A program made the translations under genes and the position numbers. DNA of 14,151 nt from Candidatus Falkowiibacteriota bacterium (GTDB lineage Bacteria; Patescibacteriota; Patescibacteriia; Patescibacteriales; UBA12465). The notes below the pieces were generated by a model. That model was not told the origin of the DNA. It searched no databases and was given only the letters and a program-made list of their open reading frames with translations. Position 1 is the first letter of the stretch, and every line of letters starts with the position of its first letter. Below, in pieces: positions 1 through 6,774 of this stretch. The DNA is taken from NCBI GenBank assembly GCA_026396945.1, contig JAPLVX010000003.1:1-14151 (forward strand). The letters run 5' to 3'.

Positions 1-162
1 AACATCGCGACCAATTTTTATAATGTCATTATCATCAGCCCGATCGCTAAGAGTGGCTAATTGGCCATTTAGAAATACTCGACCGTCGCGAATTAATTGT
101 TCGACTTGGCGCCGTGAATAATTATTAGTACTAGCGATTAATTTTTGCAGAGTCATTTTCAT
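1..162 (-). CDS. S4-domain pseudouridine synthase (RsuA/RluB family), N-terminal fragment
   Basis: Only the first 54 codons lie in the window; the gene runs off the left edge. The translation begins MKMTLQKLIA and continues with NNYSRRQVEQLIRDGRV and FLNG, the S4 RNA-binding fold that opens RsuA/RluB-type rRNA pseudouridine synthases (LQK-LA, SRR, E-LI--GRV, -NG). These enzymes isomerise uridine in 16S or 23S rRNA. The catalytic domain is outside the window, so another S4 protein is possible. The ATG at 162-160 overlaps the TGA stop (161-159) of the upstream membrane-protein frame as ATGA, which suggests translational coupling. A second ATG lies two codons later, at 156. Confidence 0.7.
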   Translation of the reverse strand, partial: MKMTLQKLIASTNNYSRRQVEQLIRDGRVFLNGQLATLSDRADDNDIIKIGRDV

Positions 163-1516
163 ATTTGGGTCCGATTATTCTCATAAGCCTTTAAGTTTAA
201 GATTCCCAGGATCGCTATCAAGATCCAGAACATAACCGAGAGATCATTTTTGAAATATGGCACATCAACCAGGCCATGGATGACAATCGTTATCATGGCG
301 GCAAACAAACTAAGGGCAATAATTTTTGTTCGTTTATCTTTAATAACTTTAAATAACTTTGAACTCAAATATAAATATTTGATTATAATCCAAGCAAAGA
401 GTAAGGCGCCGAGTAAGCCTAATTCGCTCCAAAAGTTTAATAAAATATTATGCGGATACATATAAATTTCCACCGGTTGCCAATATTTAGCCCGAAGTTC
501 GGCGCTATTTCTCAGTTGGTCATCAAAGTTCGGCAGTTTGTCGGCATTGAAGAAAATTCCTTCTTGATGATAGGGCTTAGTCGCGGCTTGATAACCACTT
601 AAACCGGCGCCGCTAATTAGTTTGCCATTTTTTAGCATCAGCATTGTTTCCGTCCATTGCCTTTGTCTAATTTTTCCCGATAAATCTTGCAAAGTTATTT
701 TACTAATTATCGGTTCGCGTATGGTTGGCGAGCCAAGCAAGATAATTCCGCCTAAAATCGTTAGGCTTAAAATTATTATTCTCGTTTTTTTATTATAAAT
801 AAAATAATGGTGCCGACACTCTGAGCAAAAATGACCGCGAGCGTTGACATGATAATCGTTAGGCCCAGAAATATTTTTGGCCAGGTTTTTTTGGCGCCCA
901 GGCTTAATAATAAGCCGATCATAATTAAGATAATTGGCCCGAGATAAAGACCAACTGCATTCGGATAACCGAAAAAAGAAACGGCTCGCCGCGTGGCCGC
1001 GTCGGCCCAAAACGGATTAGCGATTAACAGCCCGGTAACTTTTTGAAAGATGGCGAGAGCGGCCACAAAGAAAGCGGATAAACTTAAGGCCCAAAAGATT
1101 TTTTGGTAATCAGCTTTATTTTTAAAAATATTAACAATAACAATAAACAATAAAATCGGTTCAAAGAGATAAGCTTTAAAAATTCCCAGGGCGCTGCTGG
1201 AAAGATGAGCGGTAAAAATCGCTGCGTAAGCGATGAAGAGCATTAAAATTATCTCTATATAATATGGATAATTTATTTTTTTAAGCTTTTTATTCTTAAA
1301 ATTCTTAAAATTTTTCCAGGGTTGGCCGATAAACAAAAACCAAACAACAAAAACAATCAAAATCATCATTTCAAGTAATGTAGTGGGGATTAGACCAATA
1401 GAAAAACGAACCAGATAAGTCGGTAGAGCCGCCACCAAAAACAAAACTGCTAGATCTAGGCGTTTTGTAGCTAAAATACCGAATAAAATTAAGAAGGCGA
1501 TAATTACAATTATCAT
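159..1516 (-). pseudogene. O-antigen ligase-like (Wzy_C/WaaL family) membrane protein, frameshifted
   Basis: Two overlapping frames together make one protein. Frame one starts at ATG 1516 and ends at TAA 776-778 (246 aa). It carries a run of hydrophobic segments and the stretch FFGYPNAVGLYLGP. Frame two carries the C-terminal half: IREP, a charged loop with RQRQWTETMLML and GAGLSGY, then YPHNILLNFWSELGLLG, the HN-x2-L-x3-E-x-G-x2-G hallmark of O-antigen ligases and polymerases, further membrane spans, and stop TGA 161-159. The frames join at seven adenines (minus strand, 791-785). A -1 shift there gives a continuous protein of about 452 aa, a normal family length. Members join or polymerise lipid-linked glycans at the outer face of the membrane. 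It may be a true pseudogene, a sequencing indel in a homopolymer, or recoding. There is no clear Shine-Dalgarno before ATG 1516. It lies downstream of the efp terminator. Confidence 0.75.
785..791 (-). other. A7 slippery heptamer at the O-antigen ligase frame junction
   Basis: Read on the minus strand, frame one is ATA AAA AAA CGA GAA TAA, so A-AAA-AAA sits in the X-XXY-YYZ register needed for tandem -1 slippage, three codons before the stop. Slipping by -1 gives AAA AAA ACG AGA and enters the long C-terminal frame. No obvious strong downstream stem was seen, and a one-base assembly or sequencing error in the run would look identical. Confidence 0.55.
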
Positions 1517-1562
1517 ATTATTACAATAAACTCTATTTTTATTATATCACTTTTTGCCTAAT

Positions 1563-1590
1563 AAAAAACCAGGCCCGCTAAGGCCTGATT
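1563..1590 (-). terminator. Intrinsic terminator after efp
   Basis: On the minus strand CAGGCC (1587-1582) pairs with GGCCTG (1575-1570) around a six-base loop and is followed by a T run (1568-1563). It lies just after the efp stop and closes the rpsF-ssb-rpsR-efp unit. Confidence 0.85.
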
Positions 1591-1596
1591 TCATAT

Positions 1597-2154
1597 TTAA
1601 ACTCTTTCTACGTATTCGCCGGTATCGGTGTTCACTCTGATTATATCGCCTTCATTAATAAACATGGGCACATTAATTTTCGCGCCACCTTCGAGCTCAA
1701 CTTGCTTATTCACGTTGCCGGCTGAATTGCCTTTGACGCCTGGCGGAGCGCTAATAACTTTGAATTCTACTTTAATCGGCAGATCAATCGTTACCGGTTT
1801 ATTATTAAAATATAAAGTATTAACGTCCGTACCTTCTTTTAAGAACTTTTCTTTTTCTCCGATTTCCTCCAGGCCGATACTGAATTGTTCAAAGTTTTCA
1901 TTATCCATAAAATAAGCTTCATCCTTATCTTTATACATGAAGTTGGCTTTTTTGGTTTGGGTTTCGGCTTCATCAGCTTTTTCCGCACCCTGAAAAGTGC
2001 GCTCGAGCATATTGCCGTTAATTAAGTTACGCAACTTAGTTTTTAGGACGGCGCCGCCCCGGCCCATTTTATGATGTTCAGTTTTTATAATAACGTAGGG
2101 TTCATCATTAACTTTAATAACCTTGCCAGTTTTAATTTCGTTAAAATTTAACAT
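1597..2154 (-). CDS. efp: Translation elongation factor P
   Basis: EF-P binds stalled ribosomes between the P and E sites and helps form peptide bonds at proline stretches. The 185-aa length is normal for the family (E. coli 188). The N-terminal KOW-like domain (about 1-62) has the acceptor-end loop HHKMGRGGAV followed by TKLRNL and ERTF; two OB domains follow, ending in TGEYVERV, the family C-terminal signature. The residue at the loop tip, where E. coli has the modified Lys34, is Arg32 here. It is the last gene of the rpsF operon, 17 nt after rpsR, with a terminator directly downstream. No Shine-Dalgarno is seen before the ATG. The assignment is secure. Confidence 0.97.
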   Translation of the reverse strand: MLNFNEIKTGKVIKVNDEPYVIIKTEHHKMGRGGAVLKTKLRNLINGNMLERTFQGAEKADEAETQTKKANFMYKDKDEAYFMDNENFEQFSIGLEEIGEKEKFLKEGTDVNTLYFNNKPVTIDLPIKVEFKVISAPPGVKGNSAGNVNKQVELEGGAKINVPMFINEGDIIRVNTDTGEYVERV

Positions 2155-2171
2155 AAGAAATCAAGCTAAAA

Positions 2172-2384
2172 TTATTTATGGGTAGGCGACATTAAAGCCA
2201 TCACGCGGGCGCGTTTAATCGCGCTCGATAATTTTCTTTGGTGCCAGGCGCAAACGCCGGTCCGACTCCCCGGGAGAATTTTCATGTAAAAATTAACGAA
2301 TTTTTTCAAAGTTCGCCCATCTTTATAATCAACTTCAATCTGGTTAGCGCAAAAATGGCAATCTTTTTGTTTTTTGGTGCTCAT
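2172..2384 (-). CDS. rpsR: 30S ribosomal protein S18
   Basis: The 70-aa protein has normal S18 length and signatures: a CHFCANQIEVDYKD start, LKKF, KILP-SRTGVCAWHQRKLS and AIKRARVMALM. S18 sits on the 30S platform bound to S6. The pairs C9-x2-C12 and C45-x2-H48 are all present, so this looks like the zinc-binding form. It lies between ssb (30-nt gap) and efp (17-nt gap) in the classical S6-SSB-S18 cluster. The leader before the ATG is A/T-rich without a Shine-Dalgarno. Confidence 0.97.
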   Translation of the reverse strand: MSTKKQKDCHFCANQIEVDYKDGRTLKKFVNFYMKILPGSRTGVCAWHQRKLSSAIKRARVMALMSPTHK

Positions 2385-2414
2385 ATTTATTTTTTTATCT
2401 TAGATTTATTTTTA

Positions 2415-2849
2415 TTAGAAAGGAATATTTTCGACGCGAATTTCCTCATCATCAATAACATCAACTTCGGCCGGCATTTCTTCCGGAGTACTGAAATTAG
2501 AACTAGGGTTAGTGCCAGCGCCTTTATTATCGAGCATGATCATATTTTCCAAAACAATTTCCGTCCGATATCTCTTAACGCCATCTTGTCCGGCCCAATC
2601 AGTTGTCTGCAAGCGTCCTTCAATATAAACCTTAGAACCTTTATGTAAATATTTGCCGCAGATTTCGGCTAATTTTCTCCAGGCGACAATATTATGGAAT
2701 TCCGATTTTTTTTGTTGTTGGCCGCTTTGGTCAGTCCAAACTAAGTTAGTAGCAATTGAGAAAGTGGCTACTTGTTGGCCGGAAGGGGTAGTTTTTACTT
2801 CCGGGTCACGAGTTAAATTGCCGATTAACATGGCTTTGTTTAAATTCAT
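2415..2849 (-). CDS. ssb: Single-stranded DNA-binding protein
   Basis: The 144-aa protein starts MNLNKAMLIGNLTRDPE, the standard SSB opening, and has an OB fold over about residues 1-105 with FSIATN, the EFHNIVAWRKLAEI core and the KGSKVYIEGRL strand. A short, low-complexity linker leads to an acidic tail ending in ENIPF, the conserved tip that recruits replication and repair partners. SSB coats single-stranded DNA during replication, repair and recombination, usually as a tetramer. It sits between rpsF and rpsR, the widespread bacterial arrangement. No Shine-Dalgarno is visible upstream. Confidence 0.97.
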   Translation of the reverse strand: MNLNKAMLIGNLTRDPEVKTTPSGQQVATFSIATNLVWTDQSGQQQKKSEFHNIVAWRKLAEICGKYLHKGSKVYIEGRLQTTDWAGQDGVKRYRTEIVLENMIMLDNKGAGTNPSSNFSTPEEMPAEVDVIDDEEIRVENIPF

Positions 2850-2894
2850 ATGTTTTTTATTAGTTTATTAAAATTCAAACTAAATATTTAGCGC

Positions 2895-3428
2895 TTAAAC
2901 TAAGTCTTTAGCATTTAAAATTCCCTCTAATTTTTCGTCTAAATCTTTAAGGTCGACTTTCTTAGCATTAGAAGCAGAGCTGTTAGAAGGCAAATTTTGT
3001 TTTACCGGGGAAGTCGTGACGGCCGTCTTGTCCGTCTTTTTTTCTTTTTCTGTTTCCGCCTTTTTTTTCTCGACCCTCTCTTTTCTCTCTTTTTCTATTT
3101 TTAATTCTTCCGGAGATTTAAAAACTTTAGTGACGATTTGGTGACGTAAAATTTCACCTGAGAGACGAAAGATTTTATCAAGTTTGGCTAAATTTTTCCC
3201 TTCTAGGTCAAACTCAAACAAGCTATAATAGCCATAATGGTTTTGCTTAATGGCGTAGGCTAATCTTTTTTTACCCCAGTACTCCTCGAAAGTTATATTG
3301 CCGCCATTTTCTTTGATAATAGTTCCGGTTTTAGCAATCACTTGCTTAGCTTCATCTTCGGTATACTTATTAGGGACAATGAAAAGCAACTCATAATGAG
3401 ATAGGCTATCGGATTTAGTTTTTGACAT
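2895..3428 (-). CDS. rpsF: 30S ribosomal protein S6 with a long charged C-terminal extension
   Basis: Residues about 10-105 form the S6 ferredoxin-like fold: HYELLFIVP, a central EEYWGKKRLAYAIKQNHYGYYSLFEF and RLSGEILRHQIV. S6 pairs with S18 on the 30S platform. Residues about 106-177 are an added tail rich in Lys and Glu, then Ser/Thr/Asn, ending in a short acidic helix-like stretch (DLDEKLEGIL). Typical S6 proteins are about 95-135 aa, so this 177-aa form is long. It is the first gene of rpsF-ssb-rpsR-efp and is preceded by a structured leader (3504-3625). The start MSKTKSDS is the first ATG in frame; no strong Shine-Dalgarno precedes it. Confidence 0.95.
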   Translation of the reverse strand: MSKTKSDSLSHYELLFIVPNKYTEDEAKQVIAKTGTIIKENGGNITFEEYWGKKRLAYAIKQNHYGYYSLFEFDLEGKNLAKLDKIFRLSGEILRHQIVTKVFKSPEELKIEKERKERVEKKKAETEKEKKTDKTAVTTSPVKQNLPSNSSASNAKKVDLKDLDEKLEGILNAKDLV

Positions 3429-3503
3429 AATTATGTTAGCACGCGACCCTTAAAAATTATCTAAACATTTTTTAAATATTTTTTAAAAACCCGCTGATTA
3501 AAT

Positions 3504-3625
3504 AAAAACCCCAGTATTCCAAGAGTCTTAGGGCTTAGAATACCTTTAATTCTATATTAATCTATAGAATTATCTTGGGGCGAGCCAAGACATGGGAAAG
3601 ATATTGATTTATTAATTTGTGCCCC
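3504..3625 (-). promoter_or_regulatory. Attenuator-like structured leader of the rpsF operon
   Basis: On the minus strand CCCCA (3580-3576) pairs with TGGGG (3513-3509) and is followed at once by five T. Inside that stem lie two more helices: AATTCTATA/TATAGAATT (3571-3563 with 3556-3548) and GTATTC/GAATAC (3543-3538 with 3519-3514). Upstream GGGGC (3625-3621) can instead pair with GCCCC (3581-3577), and GTCTTGG (3591-3585) with CCAAGAT (3578-3572), each excluding the terminator stem. This is the layout of a transcription attenuator ahead of rpsF. No known riboswitch or S6:S18 leader consensus was recognised; it could instead be a short stand-alone RNA. Confidence 0.5.
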
Positions 3626-3626
3626 T

Positions 3627-3655
3627 AGCTTATCACGAATTATTTAAAATTGCAA
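3627..3655 (-). promoter_or_regulatory. Candidate promoter toward rpsF
   Basis: TTGCAA (3655-3650) serves as the -35 box. Downstream are TAAGCT (3632-3627, 17-nt spacer) or GATAAG (3634-3629, 15-nt spacer). The -10 match is modest. A start near 3620-3625 would open the transcript at the GGGGC of the leader. Confidence 0.4.
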
Positions 3656-3678
3656 TAGTCGGTGAATTAGTATATCTT
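3650..3678 (+). promoter_or_regulatory. Candidate promoter of the TRM11-like gene
   Basis: TTGCAA (3650-3655), a 17-nt spacer and TATCTT (3673-3678) form a plausible sigma-70-type promoter. TTGCAA is its own reverse complement, so the same hexamer can also serve the opposite-strand promoter. Confidence 0.45.
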
Positions 3679-3720
3679 AATAGTAGTTAAGACTAAATTA
3701 CCGTAATTAAGATTGAAAAT

Positions 3721-4932
3721 ATGCGTTATTTTTTCGTTTTAGGGAATAATCCGGCATTATCGGTCGCGGAAATTCAAGCAATTTTCCCGGATAGTCAGGG
3801 CTTTATGGCGGCGCCGGAAGTTTTTGTGATGACAGCCGGCCGAGAACTTAAGGCTAGCGATTTAGTAAAACGTTTGGGGGGAACGATTAAAATTGGAATA
3901 ATTGAAGAGGAAGTAAGCGGCGGTCAAAATCAAATAATTGAAAAGTTAAAAGGAATATTTAATATTATCAGCGCTCGGCCGGATTCTAGCGGTCCAGAAG
4001 CGCCGGTCGGAAAATTTAATTTTGGTTTTTCTTTTTATGGCTCCAAGCCGATTAATTTAAAAGTAGTCGGGCTAGAATTAAAAACCTATCTCAAAGAGAA
4101 AAAAATAAATTCCCGCTTGGTAGTTAGTCGGGAACTTAATTTATCGAGCGTTGTAGTCGAACAGAATAAATTATTAAAACGGGGGGCAGAAATAGTTTTG
4201 ATTAGAACTGATCAAGATATTTTAATCGGTCGCACCCAAGCCGTTCAGGATTTTAAGGGTTTGTCAAAACGAGACTATGGTCGACCGGGTCGGGATGATA
4301 AGTCCGGCATGTTGCCACCGAAGTTAGCGCAGATTATGATTAATCTGGCGGCTGGAACCGGCAGCATCGATCCCGGCCTAACTATTTTGGATCCTTTTTG
4401 CGGTTCGGGTACGATTTTAACGGAGGCGCTACTCATGGGTTATAAAAATGTTATTGGGAGCGATATTTCCAAAACGGCCATCGACGATTCTAAACAAAAT
4501 ATTAAATGGATGATTGAGCTTTTTGGTATTTTAAATAGCCATTATCAGTTGTTTAAGAAAAGTGTTTTAGATTTAAGCAAGTTTATTAAAAAAGACTTGG
4601 TAGATTTAATTATTACCGAACCATATTTAGGTCCACAGCGGGGATTTTTTCAAGCGCCGCTAGTCACTGAAGAGTTAAATGATTTATATTCTAAAGCCTT
4701 GGTAGAATTCGCCGCCCTTTTAAAAAATAACGGACGGGTGGTCATGGTTTGGCCGGTATTTTTTGGTAAGAATTTTTTAAATCCGGATTTGGGAAATTTT
4801 AAGATGGCAGATCTCTTAAGCCCTGATTTAATTAAAGATAAATTTTTAAAATCAACTGAACGGGGAACGATTGTTTACGGGCGTCCCGGGCAAAGAGTCT
4901 ATCGAGAGATAGTGATTTTAGAAAGGAAGTAA
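3721..4932 (+). CDS. TRM11/UPF0020-type RNA (guanine-N2) methyltransferase
   Basis: This 403-aa protein is a two-part RNA methyltransferase. Residues 1 to about 180 resemble the N-terminal RNA-binding (THUMP-like) region of TRM11 proteins. The catalytic half has RDYGRPGRDDKSGMLPPKLA (184-203), matching the Y-x-RP-x-D...S...PKLA block of the family, the SAM-binding motif I LDPFCGSG (223-230) with the acidic GSD (247-249), and motif IV TEPYLGP (299-305) in place of the usual (D/N)PPY. Relatives methylate guanine N2 in tRNA; the target here is not shown by sequence. It stands alone as a divergent partner of the rpsF operon and converges on the 99-aa gene. Translation starts at the first ATG, 43 nt after the candidate -10. 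Confidence 0.85.
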   Translation: MRYFFVLGNNPALSVAEIQAIFPDSQGFMAAPEVFVMTAGRELKASDLVKRLGGTIKIGIIEEEVSGGQNQIIEKLKGIFNIISARPDSSGPEAPVGKFNFGFSFYGSKPINLKVVGLELKTYLKEKKINSRLVVSRELNLSSVVVEQNKLLKRGAEIVLIRTDQDILIGRTQAVQDFKGLSKRDYGRPGRDDKSGMLPPKLAQIMINLAAGTGSIDPGLTILDPFCGSGTILTEALLMGYKNVIGSDISKTAIDDSKQNIKWMIELFGILNSHYQLFKKSVLDLSKFIKKDLVDLIITEPYLGPQRGFFQAPLVTEELNDLYSKALVEFAALLKNNGRVVMVWPVFFGKNFLNPDLGNFKMADLLSPDLIKDKFLKSTERGTIVYGRPGQRVYREIVILERK

Positions 4933-5000
4933 TTATTTTGGAAAAACAAATTTTGAACCGATTAATTAATGTTTGGCAGAAAAGACGTAAAGAAGTTATA

Positions 5001-5029
5001 AAAAAGCGGAGATTTTTTCTCCGTTTATT
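5001..5029. terminator. Two-way intrinsic terminator between convergent genes
   Basis: CGGAGA (5007-5012) pairs with TCTCCG (5018-5023). The plus strand continues TTTATTT; the minus strand continues into C and a run of T (5006-5001). It lies between the TRM11-like gene and the convergent 99-aa gene, right next to the latter's stop. Confidence 0.85.
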
Positions 5030-5324
5030 TGTTAGGTCTTTGTAGACCCCAGATCCAGTTCGCGGGTAGACGAATTTTGTTTTTTTTAAAAACATCGCTT
5101 AATTCTTCCCGGGCTTTTAGGCCAAATTCATTGAGCGGCAGTTTATTGTCTTTAAGCTCTCTGGCAAACTGAGCCAGAGTTTCTAGCCCCAATTTATTTA
5201 GGGCCGCTCTGGCATTAACGCTTAGCTCATTAAGTTCGTTGATATTAGCATTTAATAAATAAATAATATTCTTATTTCTTCTTCGGCGCCGTAATTTCAT
5301 GTCCGGACTCTTACTGCGTGCCAT
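5025..5324 (-). CDS. Stand-alone RNA polymerase alpha-CTD-like (helix-hairpin-helix) protein
   Basis: A 99-aa protein with a basic N-terminus (five Arg at 12-16). Residues about 27-87 align with the C-terminal domain of the RNA polymerase alpha subunit: INELNELSVNARAALNKLGL, then LAQF, then LNEFGLKAREELSDVF, i.e. the L-x-LS-x-RA...L...GI-T---L and NFG-KS--EI pattern. In E. coli this domain binds UP-element DNA and activators. Here the position of the key Arg265 appears to be Asn37, while the Gly-x-Lys turn (G68, K70) is kept. No polymerase assembly domain is present. It could be a small nucleic-acid-binding or transcription factor; the role is inferred. It has its own promoter and terminator. 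An alternative start is Met9. Confidence 0.6.
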   Translation of the reverse strand: MARSKSPDMKLRRRRRNKNIIYLLNANINELNELSVNARAALNKLGLETLAQFARELKDNKLPLNEFGLKAREELSDVFKKNKIRLPANWIWGLQRPNK

Positions 5325-5360
5325 CGCTCGTTATGTTTGGTTAGTAAAGATCGTTTATCT

Positions 5361-5389
5361 ATACTATAATTAATCTATATATTTGTCAA
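5361..5389 (-). promoter_or_regulatory. Promoter of the alpha-CTD-like gene
   Basis: A perfect TTGACA (5389-5384) is followed after 17 nt by TAGTAT (5366-5361); TATAGT (5368-5363) is an alternative -10 at 15 nt. It sits about 40 nt before the ATG at 5324. Confidence 0.6.
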
Positions 5390-5421
5390 TTGCATAAATT
5401 CAAGTAAAAGTTTATTATATA

Positions 5422-5430
5422 TGTTATAAT
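5422..5430 (+). promoter_or_regulatory. Extended -10 promoter of the 388-aa gene
   Basis: TGTTATAAT (5422-5430) is a consensus extended -10 (TG-n-TATAAT). The -35 region is weak. Transcription would begin near 5437, just at the first of two repeats that look like an operator. Confidence 0.6.
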
Positions 5431-5437
5431 ATTTTGA

Positions 5438-5476
5438 GTAATTACTTGCTTTATTTTAGGTAATTACTCGCTTTAT
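5438..5476 (+). repeat. Tandem 17-bp operator-like repeat at the transcription start
   Basis: GTAATTACTTGCTTTAT (5438-5454) recurs with one change as GTAATTACTCGCTTTAT (5460-5476). The period is 22 bp, about two helical turns, and each copy starts with the palindrome GTAATTAC. The copies cover the predicted start site and 5' UTR of the 388-aa gene, where a bound repressor would block transcription. Confidence 0.55.
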
Positions 5477-5494
5477 ACATTAATTTTTAAAATT

Positions 5495-6661
5495 ATGAAA
5501 CTTTTTGATTTTAGATCAAAACCGGAAGATTATGATTATAAAACCAAGCCCGAGCCAAACCCAATCAATCGTAAAGAGGGTTGGGATGTGCCTGACCGAG
5601 AAAATTATTATAATGAGTCTGGTTTTGAAAATGACGGCAGTTATAGCGAAATCGCTGATACCAACGAGCCAGCCGAGGAAATCGGTGAGTTAATGGAAAA
5701 ATATGGGCGGGAAGAATGGGAGTTAGTTAATTTGATGGAGCAATGCGAAACTTATTTAAATAAGTCCGGTAAAGGAGCCCAGCCTTTAAAGAATATGGAC
5801 GAAGTCCGCAATTTAGCGATTTTTTATCGGGAATATCTAGCGGCTAAATCGGCCGATGGTTTGCCTTTTAGCGAGGCGGAAAGAAAGAATGTGCCAGAAG
5901 ATAAATTAAAAGATTTAATTAGTTTGCACGAAAAGTTAGGGGATTTAAATTTTGAATTAGCCGAACTTAATAAGAATAAACCGTTAGAATCAGAGGAAAC
6001 ACCCAAGAATTTTGAAAGTAATTCAAATATTATTTATTCTACGGCCGAAAAAAATAATTCTAACGATGTAAGCTCGTACTTTCTTAATTTAAAAGAATTG
6101 CAAAAACAAAAAACTTTGGTACAGAGAAAAATCGATCAAATTGAGGAGGCGGTCATGAGTCCAACCAGACCGAATAAAGAAAAAATGTTAAGCGGTAAAC
6201 CCAATGATCAGTGGGCGGGAGTTCCGGAATTTTCCGCCGAAGAATTAAGGGTTATGGAAGATTCGGCCAAATGGCTCAAAAATCGTCGCTCGCCTCAACC
6301 GACCTTTGCTAACGGTGAAAAATTAAATGAAGCGCAGGTTTTAGAAAGCGCTCAAGAATATGCCGGGCATGAAGCCTGGCCCAAGGCAATGTTCTCGGTT
6401 CAGGAATTTAAGGGCCGTCGTCAGTTGGTCTACATGGAAAGGCTCGGCAATAAACAAATAAGGTATGTCCATTTTTCTAATGATTTGCCAGCCGGGCAGT
6501 ATTACTTTGAAGTTAACGCCGCTGCTTTCTTTGTGGATAAGAAAAATCCTAATTTTGCCGTTGCCCCGATTAGCTTAATGGTTAGCACGGAGAATCCCCA
6601 GAGATTTTTAGAGAAGAAAGAGGGCGGTAAACGCAAGGCCGAGCTTCGCGAAGCTGTATAA
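5495..6661 (+). CDS. Hypothetical acidic cytoplasmic protein, 388 aa
   Basis: I do not recognise this family. There is no signal peptide or membrane span, so it is probably cytoplasmic. Residues 1 to about 55 are polar, disordered-looking and rich in Asp, Glu, Asn and Tyr. Residues about 60-160 look helical and acidic. A Ser/Asn/Glu linker (about 165-195) precedes a short coiled-coil-like helix (LKELQKQKTLVQRKIDQIEE). The C-terminal part (about 230-375) looks like a mixed alpha/beta globular domain, with AEELRVMEDSAKWLKNRR, QEYAGHEAWPKAMFSV, GRRQLVYMERLGNKQIRYVH and an aromatic/hydrophobic stretch. The gene is single, has an extended -10 promoter with a tandem operator-like repeat, and ends at a two-way terminator. 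That layout suggests a regulated monocistronic gene; its function is unknown. Confidence 0.85.
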   Translation: MKLFDFRSKPEDYDYKTKPEPNPINRKEGWDVPDRENYYNESGFENDGSYSEIADTNEPAEEIGELMEKYGREEWELVNLMEQCETYLNKSGKGAQPLKNMDEVRNLAIFYREYLAAKSADGLPFSEAERKNVPEDKLKDLISLHEKLGDLNFELAELNKNKPLESEETPKNFESNSNIIYSTAEKNNSNDVSSYFLNLKELQKQKTLVQRKIDQIEEAVMSPTRPNKEKMLSGKPNDQWAGVPEFSAEELRVMEDSAKWLKNRRSPQPTFANGEKLNEAQVLESAQEYAGHEAWPKAMFSVQEFKGRRQLVYMERLGNKQIRYVHFSNDLPAGQYYFEVNAAAFFVDKKNPNFAVAPISLMVSTENPQRFLEKKEGGKRKAELREAV

Positions 6662-6690
6662 ATCAAAGATTGAAATAATATATTAAACAT

Positions 6691-6717
6691 AAAAACGCCC
6701 CTAATCAGGGCGTTTTT
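6691..6717. terminator. Two-way intrinsic terminator between the 388-aa gene and ychF
   Basis: AAAAACGCCC (6691-6700) pairs perfectly with GGGCGTTTTT (6708-6717) around a 7-nt loop. The flanking A and T tracts let it act on both converging transcripts. Confidence 0.92.
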
Positions 6718-6774
6718 AATTTATTTATTAATATATTCAGAAACTCGCGGAGCCCTACTTAAATCCACTGGACC

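Noticed and set aside
2238-2871. Plus-strand open frames of 136 and 72 aa across rpsR and ssb
   Set aside because: They are antisense shadows of well-identified genes and resemble no protein.
4938-5043. Short plus-strand ORF from TTG (about 35 basic residues) after the TRM11-like gene
   Set aside because: It runs through the two-way terminator and into the convergent gene, and has a non-ATG start. The AAGGAAG before it is part of the preceding gene's last codons.
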